From contig JXTB01000065.1 of NCBI GenBank assembly GCA_002914805.1, positions 709,440 through 773,439 on the forward strand: a stretch of DNA of 64,000 bases, read 5' to 3'. Position numbers and translations under genes: made by a program. Shown one piece after another: positions 26,019 to 36,618 of the stretch (positions are counted from its first letter, which is position 1; each line of letters starts with the position of its first letter). The notes under the pieces are model-generated. The model saw only the letters and a program-made list of their open reading frames with translations, had not been told where the DNA came from and did no database searches. This stretch comes from Parasponia andersonii. Its lineage: Eukaryota; Streptophyta; Magnoliopsida; Rosales; Cannabaceae.

Positions 26019-26499
26019 AAATTAATTGTAACGTCATAGTTATTATTTAATTGCTACAAATGTAGAGTAGAACACCCAATTCAATAATTAGGTATTGTCT
26101 AAGTAGACACATTTTATTGTTTTCAAAATACTTTCTAGACTTGCATCCGAAAAAAAAAAAAAAAACTTTTTGGGCGCTTTTTTATATCTATTAACATATT
26201 TTAATTAGTGTCGAAATTTCTCATTATAAAAAAAATAGAAACTTTTAAAACTAACCCCGCAGTAAGTGTTGATAATTAAGTGAAACAGCAAATTCGAAAA
26301 ATGAACCAAAAAAAGAAAAGAAAATATTGAGTATAAGTGTAAAGTTATTAACTGAAAAAAAAATTGTTATAAGAATGGAGACAGAAGAAGACAAATTTGG
26401 CATGTTTTCTTTTATTTCAATAAACTATATATTTTTTTAAATAGTGCTTTTTTTTCAAATAGTTTTACCATTGGGAAAAAAAAAAATTGGAAAGAGTGA

Positions 26500-26950
26500 G
26501 CCAGGATTAGGAAGACAACGTGAGGGGCAATTAAGACATTAAAATACTGACAGTTTTTAAAATAGCTTTCGATGGTTTAAAACTTGAAAGCAGCCAGCGT
26601 GGAGGGAGTCAAAGCGGTTAGTTCCAAATTCAACGTCCAGTTGTTGGATTTTGAGTGGACAAAACTCAGTATGAGTTTAGCGTGGAAGTGAGAACACCTG
26701 ATTGCAGCACGCCAACGCACACATCGTTCGTCAACAAAAAAGGCCGGCAACGGTGTTTGGTAGCGTACGGGTGCAATGCTCTTCAATGTCCCTCTCCGGT
26801 TGTCGTGTTCATTGGGTTACGATTAGGTGACTACGTCGTACCGTGACTCATCGTAGACCAACCAATCAAGAGTCTTCATTTTGTGATCCAGGGCCAGGTG
26901 CCTCTGTTCCGACACAATTTTGACTTTTTATGAGAGGCGATAGAAAACGC
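26500..26950. other. GC-richer island of unknown origin
   Basis: About 450 bp with clearly higher G+C than its surroundings, containing CpG-bearing words and CCAATCA. The longest frames are under 70 codons and match nothing that I recognise. It could be a promoter or first-exon relic, or a transposon fragment. Confidence 0.35.
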
Positions 26951-26999
26951 AACTTTTGACTTTTAAAATTATGTTTGAAAAAGAAATATCCAAGCAAAC

Positions 27000-27938
27000 G
27001 TGAATAAAAGGTTTTTTTTTTTAAAAAAAAAATCACGAAATGGTATTCATTCCATTAAGAAGAAGAAAACCTCGATGATTCCCCCCTCCCCTTCTACACG
27101 ATTATGCAAAAATCATGTTACTGAAAGCACGAAAATTTATTGTATAATATTGGCTTTGTTTGGAACTCGGATTTTAAAAGAAAAAGAAAATTGCAAAAAA
27201 AAATATGATAGGAAAGAAAAAATAAGAAAATAATTTTTTTAAAAATTTCTATAATTTTATTTTCACATTTTTAATTTTATTAATTATTGTGTCAATATTT
27301 TATATATGAAAAAATAACATCAAATCAAATTTTTATTTTCTAAAATTTTTATATAAAAACTTAATTTTTTATACTTTAGAGTCTTAATTAATTTAATGTT
27401 AGTATATTATAGGCATGAGTGTATATTACTATCTTATCGTAACAAGATGTAAAGATCTCAGAAGAAAAGAAAAGAAAAAAAGGAAGAAAAACTAAATTTA
27501 CCATAATTAATGCCACATTATCTAAATTGATAAAATTTCAATGAAACGAATTTATGCCAGCTTTCCTTTTTTTTTTTTTTTTATCTTTTTGGTGCAGTTG
27601 TCATATAATAAACTTATATTTGTTAATTTTTCGTCAAACTTTTTTTTTCCAACTTAGAAAAATCTTTCATTTTTGGAAATTCCAAATTTCAAGAGAAATT
27701 TTATTAGGTATGCTCCAAACAATGCCTAATAATATGCATATACTCCAGCCATTTCAAATCTCTGCTTATGGGACCAAAATACCCCAAACAATCTAAGTGT
27801 ATAGTTCTTTTTAAAAAAAAAACAAAAACACTGTCTCTCTTCCTCTCTTTCCTCGATCCCATCACTTCTAACAGAACTCTAGCTCTATTTTACACAAACG
27901 GCAGCCCCAATTTCCCACCCATATGAATGATTTCCAAC
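27000..27938. other. AT-rich stretch with a CT-rich leader-like tail
   Basis: No gene is recognised. The CT-rich part at 27835-27935 looks like a transcript leader, and a short GC-rich piece just after the next repeat (28262-28305) could be its continuation. No frame joins them. Confidence 0.3.
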
Positions 27939-28261
27939 AATAGTGGATCCAAGATTGTTATTCAAGGAGGCATAACATAGAAATTTTGTACAAAATTAGA
28001 ACACAAAAAATATAAATCAAATAATAAATTAGGAATTTAAATACCGAAAAATAAAAATTTATAACTTAAATACCAAATACATTAAGATTGAGGATTTTTG
28101 CTGCCAATTAACTAAACTATAACTAAATTAATGCAAAGCTGAATTGAGGGGGCATAGCTATAAATTTTCAAAAAATAATTAAAAAATCACAAAAAAAAAA
28201 AAACAAAATTCAAGGGAGGCACTTGCCTACCCTTAGAGTGATGTGTGTCCAACCCTGACTG
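27939..28261. mobile_element. Degenerate hAT-type MITE
   Basis: The left end resembles the widespread plant element start GTGGATCCAAGATT followed by a ttcaaggaggc motif. The right end has the inverted equivalent (gggaggcacttgcctaccc, then gtgtccaaccctgac). The two ends are complementary in outline but diverged, and no clean target duplication is visible. The interior of about 320 bp is non-coding. Confidence 0.5.
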
Positions 28262-28555
28262 TCGCTGCCACCGCCGCTTTCCTTGCCCATGTCGAGATAG
28301 TTAAAAAATTTTGGGTAGCTCGGGCTTTTTTGGTTGGCATAAGTAAATATTTGTTACAATTATTGAGTGGAGCATATGAGTGTTATTAGACATAGTAGGA
28401 AGCATATTTAATAAATTTCCTCAGTTACAACTTCATGTTGCATTTTTTATCAACTATTTTCTTGGATTTTAATACTTAATCAAGTATTACCTTACCAGAT
28501 ATCTAAATTGGACTTCTAAAATATAAAATACATCTAAATTGGGGAAAGTTGAATA

Positions 28556-28672
28556 GAAAATTACATAACTTCCCTTGAAGAACATTGAAACTCAAAACTG
28601 CTCATAACCAAAATAAAAATAACTTTAAAATCAAATAAACAAAATTTAGTTATATTTTATTTTGATTAAGGA
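28556..28672. repeat. Dispersed repeat copy 2 (partner at 24842)
   Basis: Direct-orientation match to 24842-24957 with scattered differences; see that entry. Confidence 0.7.
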
Positions 28673-28947
28673 CAACTTTTTGGCTTTATTTTTCCCGAAG
28701 AGCAATTTTATGAATTGGTTTCGATTCCCCCATCTTAGTTTTTGGTGATGTTAAAAATCTAGGAAAATAATTGAAGAAAAATGCACTCTTAAGTTTTAAT
28801 TTTACATTTTTAAAAAATCAAGGTTATTTGTCAAGAAATTATCAAATACACAGTCACGTAGTCACAATTTCTTCTTTTTAAAGTAGAAAATAACTATAGT
28901 ACAATTATATAGCGTATCATCCACACACACCAAAAAAAAAAAAAAGT

Positions 28948-29018
28948 TCAATTATATGATTAACATAAAAGGGTCCGAGAGGTCAATTATATGACTAACA
29001 TATGAAGGGTCCAAGAGG
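28948..29018. repeat. Imperfect 35/36-bp tandem duplication
   Basis: Two adjacent units, each starting tcaattatatga and ending with a gggtccragagg motif. Non-coding. Confidence 0.85.
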
Positions 29019-30893
29019 AAGGCCAATTTTCCCCATAACCTCATCTACACAATCACTCCAACAAGTTATATAACCCTAAAGAAAATCTCCTTCAACATAG
29101 AATAATTGAAAATCTGTCTTATACCTTTCTTAAGATTAAAATCCTATTTAATTATTCATTAAAAAAAATCCTATTTAACTAGACATTTAAAATATGAGTT
29201 TAAAATGGTCGTAAGCATAACCATCACATAGACTTCCTTGCTTTGGTCCACAGTCCAGTATCCATGGTTGAAAACTTCAAATTCTACTCTGTGTGAAAAC
29301 AATGGGGTACAAAAAATAATTTCTGCAATAATTTCATTTCACATTCACATACATATAACAGAAGTCATTTTAATTTAATTATTTGCTAAGTAGGAACAAT
29401 TCCCGTCGAATCATATGACCTATGCCAAATTCACCTTTTCATCGAGTTGGAAAGGGATTATGCCATTATTGGGACAAGAAAGAAGGTTAGCAGCAATTGT
29501 GCTTATATATAGCCCACAGGGGGAAGAAAAGAAAAACATGACTTTTATGCAAAATAATCACTCATTTTCATTAATATTAAGTAAAATCTTATATTTTTGG
29601 TTTTCTATCTAACATATAGTCAAAATTAGAGTTTAAAATTGTGGCAGAAATATCTTTAATTTTTAAAATTGTCGATTGGCGTTTATAGATTTAACTAAAA
29701 GATAACCATCAAAATCAAAAAATAATCTGTAATATCTCAAGAATATAACTATAATCTGTAATATCTCAAGAATATAACTGTAATAGTTTTTAAGTACTCA
29801 ATTTTTTATTTTAATTTTTTTTATCTAATTTTAAAAATTAAAAATATTTACTTTCAATAATTTTAATTACATATGTGAATACGGTAAAATTTGATAGAAA
29901 AATATAAATAAAATATTTTAATTAGTATTAGTAAAAATGCAGGCTTTTTGCTAAAAGACAAAATATGGTGTGTATTTATTTTTTTTATACTATCCAATAT
30001 ATATATATATATAAATAAATAAATAAAGTGCTTCTATTGTCATATTCTTGTCTACTTTCTCCATATATAATTTAAATAAATTATATTATTCTTAAAATCA
30101 AATAAATGGAATTCTACTAAGGGACAAATATTATATTGAAATCTCAACAATATCGTATAAAATTACACATTCAGTTTACACCTCTTGGTATGAGTTTTGA
30201 ATAGCTAAAACGCATTAGAAATTCTCAAACTCAATAAAAATCCCAAATCAAATTCTCATGATTTAGCCAATTTCTTTCTTCTACCACTTAGACTTAATAT
30301 TGAAGAGAACTTGGACAAAAGAGAAATGAGATAGGTTAGGGGAAAAAGATGAAGGAAAAAGGCAAAGAAGGGGAGAAAACGATAGATAAGGACTTAAAAC
30401 CTTACTCCAACTTCTTTCTTAAGAATATACAGAAACATTAATGGTGTTAGATGAAGAAACAAATAAACCTTCAAGGATTCTTCCTTGTAACTTTCAAATT
30501 AGTTTACAAAATGAAAATGGGATATCAGTTAACAAGATAAACCTCTGCTAAATTCTTCTAAACCCCTACTAAATTATTCCTAAAATCAAAATTCAACCAG
30601 TCAAACTTTGACTTCCAAAGAAATTTATACCTCTACAACTTTCAACGTATCATTTTTTTTAATCCTTCAATATCCATCATATATCGAACTTCAGAATTAT
30701 TTAAAATTATTTTCGAATTCAAAAAAGATTGCAGTAGTTGTGGCTCTTTGTGGGGGGTAAAATACATGATAGTTTTGGAATTAGAAAGAACTAGGGAAGG
30801 AATAGAAATATGAAGATTTTAAAATAAAAAATAAATTTTATTTTTGAAAAAAATAGGTCGAAAGAATAGACATAGGTATGTCAATAAAGCCAC
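29019..30893. other. AT-rich intergenic DNA
   Basis: No gene or element with both ends is seen. The right edge (about 30750-30893) reads, in reverse, as one end of the GGTGGCTNTATTG inverted-repeat family described at 59688. Confidence 0.5.
29722..29779. repeat. Exact 29-bp tandem duplication
   Basis: Units 29722-29750 and 29751-29779 are identical (containing tgtaatatctcaagaatata). Confidence 0.92.
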
Positions 30894-30899
30894 CTATAT

Positions 30900-31003
30900 A
30901 TATATATATATATCATATACATATATATTTATATATCACACGAGTAATGTTATATATATATATATCATATACATATATATTTATATATCACACGAGTAAT
31001 GTT
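30900..31003. repeat. 52-bp tandem duplication overlapping a MITE end
   Basis: Two near-identical 52-bp units of TA-rich sequence each end in cacacgagtaatgtt. The second unit runs into the MITE at 30994, so the duplication copied the first ten bases of that element. Confidence 0.88.
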
Positions 31004-31159
31004 AGAAATGCTAAAAATTTGCTCAAAATAATGTAGCGTCTATTTCAAACATATTTAATCTTAATGTAGGACTACACTATTTAAAGTTACTTTGATTAAA
31101 AATAATGTCATATTACTAATATAAATTTTTGTGCAAATTTTTAGGTCCTAGCGTTACTC
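30994..31159. mobile_element. 166-bp MITE, copy 1 (second copy at 51181)
   Basis: The left end GAGTAATGTTAGAAATGCTA and the right end, read in reverse (GAGTAACGCTAGGACCTA), form inverted repeats that continue through AAAATTTGC. The segment is short, AT-rich and non-coding, with a plausible hairpin. A second copy lies at 51181-51339. Ends of this type (AGTAAYGCTAGG) are common among plant MITEs. The superfamily is not determined. Confidence 0.8.
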
Positions 31160-31543
31160 TATATAGTTGAAATCTAGTTAACATCAAATTAATAGTATAG
31201 ACTATATTCTTTAAAAGAAAATTATTTCTAATTATGTATAACTGTTGCCACCTAATGTAATGACCATATGTCTGAAGTTTATAAAACCCAAAATTAACAT
31301 GTAAGTCAATAAATAAATATTATTTCATATCTTATCAAGGTTGGCTGAAAATCATTAATTGTTCAGACCCATATGTTGGTCCAACTAAATGATCATATTT
31401 TTAATATCCCTAATGCAACAACGATTAGGGCTAAGGTTGATCAATCATCTCAGTGTTGTAACTTAGGCTATGTTTGATAAAAGGGAGAGAAAATATAAGA
31501 AAAAATGATAGTGACGTGAAACATAAAAAATAAATTAAGGGTG

Positions 31544-31690
31544 GCTCTATTGCCATTCTTCTTTTATTCTTTCCCCACCCTCTTCTAATTTTAATTAATT
31601 ATTGAAAAAAAATATCTTCTTATAAATGACATAAATACCTTTATATAATATTATGTAATAAAACCTTATTTTTTAGCCTACCCTCGAATT
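31544..31690 (+). mobile_element. Solo end of the GGTGGCT-type inverted-repeat family
   Basis: The segment begins GGGTGGCTCTATTGCCATTC and continues through ttctttccccaccctcttct and a gacataaatacc motif. The right-hand end of the element at 59688-60467 has the same order of motifs in reverse orientation. No partner end was found before 32300. Confidence 0.5.
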
Positions 31691-32296
31691 TACTTTTATT
31701 GTATATTCATAAAAAATTATGTCATAAATATAAACAAATCACAACTATATATGATTTAATATTTATAACCATATATAAATAAACAAAATGAATAAAATAA
31801 GGTAATATGATTCTAATTTTACCAATAATTTTGATGGTAATAAGATAAGTTTTCTTAATTTTAATATTATTCAAGTTTATTTGTTATTATTTTGTGTTTA
31901 TAAGGATAGAAAATTAGATTATTTTGTGATTTCGATTATGAGTTAAGGTTTTCTTTATTATCTGTTTTATTTATATTGTGTTTATGTTCTTGGCAATATG
32001 ATATTATTTAATTTTCATGATTGGTTATTGAATCTGAATTAAACCTAATAAATTATGAGACAAACATAATTTTATGAGTCAATTAAGAAAATGTAACATG
32101 TCAAAATTATATTGAACAAAAAGGATTATGGCATCCAAAATAAGTGTTAATATCTCACTGGAATATTGCTAAATTAAAAGCAAGAGAACAAGTGCCACAT
32201 ATTGACCAATTGGATTATGACACATGTCAACACTGGAGTGGAAGAAACAAGCCTTGCAACCTCATAATTTCTTCTATATAAACTTTGAAAAGTATC

Positions 32297-32306
32297 ATGA
32301 CTAAGT
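32297..32306. repeat. Candidate 5' target-site duplication of the LINE
   Basis: ATGACTAAGT here and ATGACCAAGT at 48375-48384 flank the LINE with one mismatch over ten bases. If real, they set the LINE borders at 32307 and 48374. Confidence 0.45.
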
Positions 32307-32501
32307 GACACCTCATGCTCTTATTAAACTGGACAGAAGTCCAAGTGCACATGTTGTGATTAGTGACCTCAACGGTACCTTGCTGGACTCGGAATCGTGG
32401 ACTTCAGACAGAGAATCAAGGCTCATCTTCTTCTTTCTCAGCCCTTTCGTGAATGTTGCAGTACCTTGGGCTTGACTAACTTGGGATCTCAAGTACCTCA
32501 G
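32307..32501 (+). pseudogene. L1-type LINE, segment 1 (endonuclease, N-terminal part)
   Basis: In shifting plus-strand frames this encodes ISDLNGTLLDSE, similar to the GDFN block of L1-type endonucleases, and then FRECCSTLGLTNLGSQVPQ. The reading continues directly into FTWRQRKGG at 41300 once the gypsy element is removed. The LINE is 5'-truncated: no ORF1 and no endonuclease start are present. The last five bases (32497-32501, CTCAG) are the target site of the gypsy insertion. Confidence 0.75.
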
Positions 32502-33330
32502 CGTGGGACCCGTTCCCAAATTATACACCACGTGGACGATTAAATGGCAGAACAGGTCATGAGTAGGATCTACCGTCCGACATATGTCAAGAGTGACTAG
32601 CTAAAGGCCACGCGAGTCACACATGATACCACATCGGCCATTAGGCTGTCCGAGGTTAGGGCCGAGCCCATCCCAGACCCTGGATGGACTCGGCCCAGTC
32701 CGATTCTTACCTCGACAGCTGGGGGGTCGGAAGCTCCAAGGGTTTTTCACCAGAATACAATGGAAAGCAACTCACAGCTCCAAACCCAAACAGAGTATTT
32801 AATGCGATCCTGAGTAGGTGTGCGCAGGGGGCAAGCCGTCCTGACAGAACAGCGATTTGTCCAAATCTCGCCCCTGACAAACTCGAGCCATAGGAGACGG
32901 CAGAAACCAGGCTACAGCGGTACATGGGAGATCGCGGTAATCTCAGCCCGTGACCTCTGGAAAAAGCCTGGAGGAAAAAGGTACTCAGTCCTGAGATTGT
33001 AAACCGGGTGGTTGACAATCTCAGGACTATACATATATGAGCTATGCATTCCCAAAAAGAGGCATATACGCTTACAAAAAGAAGTATAAAAAAAAGCTTA
33101 CGAGCAAGAAATAAATATATACTCATATAGAACTAAATCCTTGCTACCCTGAATCAAAGAAAGACCACTGACTTAAGCATTGGAGAGTCTTTGCAGGTAG
33201 CCACCCCCGCCTCTCCGACCCTGCCTGGAGTTCAGAACACTTTGGGATAGCGAGGACATATGGACAGTTAGAGGATACAGCATCAGCGGTTCAGAAACAC
33301 ATGGACAGCTGGTGAGAAACTGCTCCAACA
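32502..33330 (+). repeat. 5' LTR of the gypsy element
   Basis: Matches 40468-41294 throughout. It begins CGTGGGACC where the other LTR begins TATGGGACC. Both differ by one transition from TGTGGGACC, which would restore a canonical TG...CA LTR directly abutting the CTCAG duplication. It ends GCTCCAACA. The many substitutions between the LTRs point to an old insertion. Confidence 0.9.
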
Positions 33331-33331
33331 G

Positions 33332-33350
33332 TTTGGCGTCGTCTGTGGGA
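33332..33350 (+). promoter_or_regulatory. Primer-binding site
   Basis: One base after the 5' LTR lies TTTGGCGTCGTCTGTGGGA, the tRNA-complementary site typical of Tat/Athila-type plant gypsy elements (usually TGGCGCCGTCTGTGGGA). One base differs from that form, a CpG-type change. Confidence 0.75.
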
Positions 33351-33426
33351 AAAGGTTGAAGGTGAGAAAAAAGAGTAGGAGACTCACGATCGCGCTCTTC
33401 CCGAACAAAAGGCCATACAACATCGG

Positions 33427-33660
33427 ATGGCACCCTCGAGGGTGACAACCAGGAGCACACGTCCTGACGCCGAAGGGAGCTCCCGAGAAACATGACCAGA
33501 TCTAGAGCAAAAGCTGGATCAGATACTCGCCGCCCTGACGGAATCAAACCGGAAGGCAGAGATGGCCCACGAAGCCATCCTGGGTTTAAGGAACGAAGTC
33601 ACACAGGTACTTCTCCAAGGTAATAGGGACAAAAGCTCGCTTTGGCAATTTCAATATTGA
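33427..33660 (+). pseudogene. gag N-terminal remnant
   Basis: An ATG at 33427 opens MAPSRVTTRSTRPDAEG. After one in-frame TGA (33493-33495) the same frame continues through a helical QKLDQILAALTESNRKAEM stretch. The frame is lost near 33630-33660, where the sequence jumps to the RNase H region. The rest of gag, the protease and the reverse transcriptase are absent, so a deletion junction lies here. Confidence 0.6.
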
Positions 33661-33676
33661 ACCGATCCCCAGGAAG

Positions 33677-35053
33677 ATGAACCAGAAGGCCGACGAGCTA
33701 GCTAAGAGTACCTCAATCGAGGGTACGGCCGGAAGCATAGAAGTTCTCCTAGAAGGTGGGAACATGGAGGACCCCCCGCAGACCCCTGCGTACCATGTGT
33801 TTGCAACCGGAACTACTGACGAAGGGTGGATAAAACCCATCACCCAGTATTTGACGTTGGAGAACCTACCCGCGGACCCCCGAGAAGCAAGGTCAGTCAG
33901 GTTGAAGGCTACCAGGTACTCGATGGTAGGAGAACGACTATACAGAAGATCGACAATGGGTCCAATGCTGCGGTGTATAGGTCCCGTCGAAGCGCAAAAG
34001 CTAATGGAGGAAATCCACGAGGGAGTATGCGGCAACCACTCTTGCGGATGCAGCCTCGCCCACAAGGCTCTAACGGCCAGATACTTCTGGCCATACATGA
34101 TGACAGAGGCAGCCCGATTCGTCAAGAAATGTGATAAGTGCCAGAGGTTCGCCCCAATGAAATGCCAGCCCGCGAAGGTACTTCATTCGAATATAACCCC
34201 CTGGCCGTTTGCAAAATGGGGTCTGGACATCGTTAGAGAACTCCCCAGAAGTCTAAGGAGAAGGAGGTACGTCCTACTGGCCACAGATTACTTCACCAAA
34301 TAGGTAGAAGCTGAAGTCTACGCGACCGTTAGTAAAACAGACATGATTAACTTCATCTGGAAGAACATAATCTGTCAGTTCGGGATTCCGAAAGAGATAC
34401 ACGCCGATCATGGCACACAGTTCCAAAATGCTAAGATCAAGGAGCTGTGCGAGCTATATGATATAAGGCTCAGTTTCTCTTCCATGATCTACCCTCAGAG
34501 GAACGGCCAAGCAGAGGCAACGAACAAAGCCATATTCAGCAACATCAAAAAGAACTTGTATGAGGCTAAAAGCAAGTGGTTAGAAGAGCTGTCGGCCATT
34601 GTGTGGGCCCATTGAACCACGGAGCAGAGGTCAACTGGAAGAACTCCATTCACCATGGTCTACGGCTCAGAGACTGTGATCCTAACCGAAGTCGGCCTCC
34701 CGACCCTCCGTTCCGAAGTGGTGAGAGATGCCCCCTTAAACAAACACCAGCTAAGCCGCAACACAGACCTCCTGGAAGAAACGAGAAATATGGCCCTGGT
34801 CCACCTGGCTTTATACCACCAGCAGGCTAGATCCTACTTCGCAAAAAAGGTTAGTGCTCGACGATTTAATACTGGGGATTGGGTCCTGAAAGTCAGAACA
34901 GGGAATTCCTCGAAACTGGACTCCAATTGGATCGGACCCTATGAGGTGATTAAAGTACTCGACAATGGTGTGTATGTCCTGAGAGAACTCAAGACTGGAA
35001 AAAACTTACCGAACACGTGGAACACTCAGCACCTGAAAAAGTATCACGTGTAA
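33677..35053 (+). pseudogene. gypsy pol remnant: RNase H end, integrase and GPY/F module
   Basis: One frame runs from KMNQKADELAK (end of RNase H, just upstream of and across 33677) to the final KKYHV stop, broken by only two in-frame stops: TAG at 34301-34303 and TGA at 34613-34615. The zinc-binding H-H-C-C module is seen (HEGVCGNH...KKCDKCQRF). Then come the DDE core residues in WGLDIV, in ADHGTQF and at the Glu of GQAEATNK, and a C-terminal GPYEVIKVLDNGVYVL module. Integrase would insert the cDNA copy into the genome. Both stops fit single transitions at positions usually Trp and Arg in this family. The protein is otherwise well preserved but not translatable as one piece. Confidence 0.9.
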
Positions 35054-35069
35054 GACACATGCATATAAT

Positions 35070-35460
35070 GTAAGACCATGTGAATACTTATATTATTGAA
35101 AAGCTTACATCCAAAACAGGTCAAGTTCTCTTTTTACCGCATGAATTCATCTTTTGGGTTGCTATGGAAAAAGGGTCTGCCCTCCGTGGCAGACCCTACA
35201 CACTATTCACGCGTGAGACCCATGTGAATGCTTATATTATTAAAAAGCTTAATTCCGAAATAGGTTAGGTCTTCTGCCACACGGAAAAGGGTCTACCCAC
35301 AGTGGCAAACCCAACGTTTTATTTGCACAGGCAAGAGATCATACCAGGCTGCTAAGAAAAGGGTCCGCCCACAATGGCAGACCCCACGCCTCAATTGCAC
35401 AGGCAAAAAATCATACTGGGTTGCCACGGAAAAGGGTCTGCCACAGTTGTAGACCATACG
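35070..35460 (+). repeat. Irregular direct repeats downstream of integrase
   Basis: The phrase ggaaaagggtctgcc with a following gtggcagaccc-type half recurs at about 35166, 35284, 35356 and 35430. A second phrase (catgtgaatRcttatattatt) recurs about 145 bp apart near 35075 and 35220. The array is diverged and the spacing uneven. Non-coding. Confidence 0.75.
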
Positions 35461-35480
35461 CGCTACTCGCGCAATCAACG

Positions 35481-36153
35481 ATCGTACTATAGGGATCACG
35501 TCGCTTGTCGATGACCTAAGAAAATGTACGAAGAGGAAAGAGCTGCGCAACCAAAAACTTGCCAGCAGACCTAAAAAACGATCGTACTATAGGGATCACG
35601 TCGCTGGTCGACGACCCGAGAAAACGTACGAAGAGGAAAGAGCTGCGCAACTAAAAACTTGCCAGCAGACCTCAAAAACGATCGTACTATGGGGATCACA
35701 TCGCTTGTCGATGACCTGAGAAAACGTACGAAGAACAAAGAGCTGTGCTACCAAAAACTTGCCAGCAGACCTCAAAAATGATCGTACTATGGGGATCACG
35801 TTGCTTATCGCCGACCCGAGAAAANNNNNNNNNNNNNNNNNNNNNNNNNNNNNNNNNNNNNNNNNNNNNNNNNNNNNNNNNNNNNNNNNNNNNNNNNNNN
35901 NNNNNNNNNNNNNNNNNNNNNNNNNNNNNNNNNNNNNNNNNNNNNNNNNNNNNNNNNNNNNNNNNNNNNNNNNNNNNNNNNNNNNNNNNNNNNNNNNNNN
36001 NNNNNNNNNNNNNNNNNNNNNNNNNNNNNNNNNNNNNNNNNNNNNNNNNNNNNNNNNNNNNNNNNNNNNNNNNNNNNNNNNNGCTTGCCGATGACCCGAA
36101 AAAACGTACGAGGAGAAAAAAGGGTGCGCAACCTAAAAGCTTGCCAGTAGACC
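35481..36153 (+). repeat. 100-bp tandem array interrupted by an assembly gap
   Basis: Units begin atcgtactatRgggatcac at 35481, 35581, 35681 and 35781, an exact 100-bp period, with few substitutions between units. After the gap, the end of a further unit is seen (36083-36153, ending in the ttgccagtagac version). The true number of units is unknown. Frames translated through this block and the Ns are not genes. Confidence 0.93.
35825..36082. other. Assembly gap (258 Ns)
   Basis: Unresolved bases inside the 100-bp tandem array. The array is the likely cause of the gap, and the length given may be only an estimate. Confidence 1.
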
Positions 36154-36422
36154 CCCTAAGGAACATTTTAGCTATACGAAGAGCTAAAGGAAAGCAGGGT
36201 CGGAATCCATCGGTTGGAAGTGGACACTCCCTAAGGAACATTTTAGCTATACGAAGAGCTAAAGGAAAGCAGGATTGGGATCCACACATTGGAAGTGGAC
36301 CCTCCCTAAGGAGCATTTTAGCTATACGATTGGCTAAAGGAAAGCAGGGTCGGGATCCACCCGTTGGAAGTGGACCCTCCCTAAGGAACGTTTAGCTATA
36401 CGAAGAGCTAAAGGAAAGCAGG
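36154..36422 (+). repeat. 75-bp tandem array
   Basis: Units start with ccctaaggaacattttagct-like sequence at 36154, 36229, 36304 and 36379 (last one partial), an exact 75-bp period. The motif is unrelated to the neighbouring 100-bp array. Each unit contains the imperfect palindrome agctatacgaagagct. Confidence 0.93.
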
Positions 36423-36618
36423 CTCTACCCGGGGGATGGTTTATTTGTGCATGGGTAAGATGTGAACGGATTTGGAGTCTACCCATTGGAAGTAGTCCAG
36501 TACTAGACCAAACGTGAAGATAGAAATTAAGATCAAAGTCTGTTTATTATGTCCTAAAAATACAAAGCACACAGTCAACAGTGGTGCGCGCTCATAAGCC
36601 CTATTTACAGGAGGCAGG

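Larger units (their letters stand above)
23301..26400. other. AT-rich upstream flank of the myosin gene
   Basis: No gene is seen. This interval should contain the myosin promoter (minus-strand reading), although no clear TATA box was found next to the leader exon. It also contains the 330-bp tandem duplication, two (TA)n tracts and two repeat-family copies listed separately. Confidence 0.5.

Noticed and set aside
32313..33126. Minus-strand frames of 72 and 139 codons
   Set aside because: They overlap LINE endonuclease sequence and the gypsy 5' LTR, and the plus-strand interpretation explains them.
35696..36395. Open frames of about 110-216 codons on both strands
   Set aside because: They run through the 258-N gap and a 100-bp tandem array; the length is an artefact of unknown bases and repeats.
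35481..36422. Regular repeats that might suggest a CRISPR array
   Set aside because: Units are contiguous with no unique spacers, and they lie inside a plant gypsy element.
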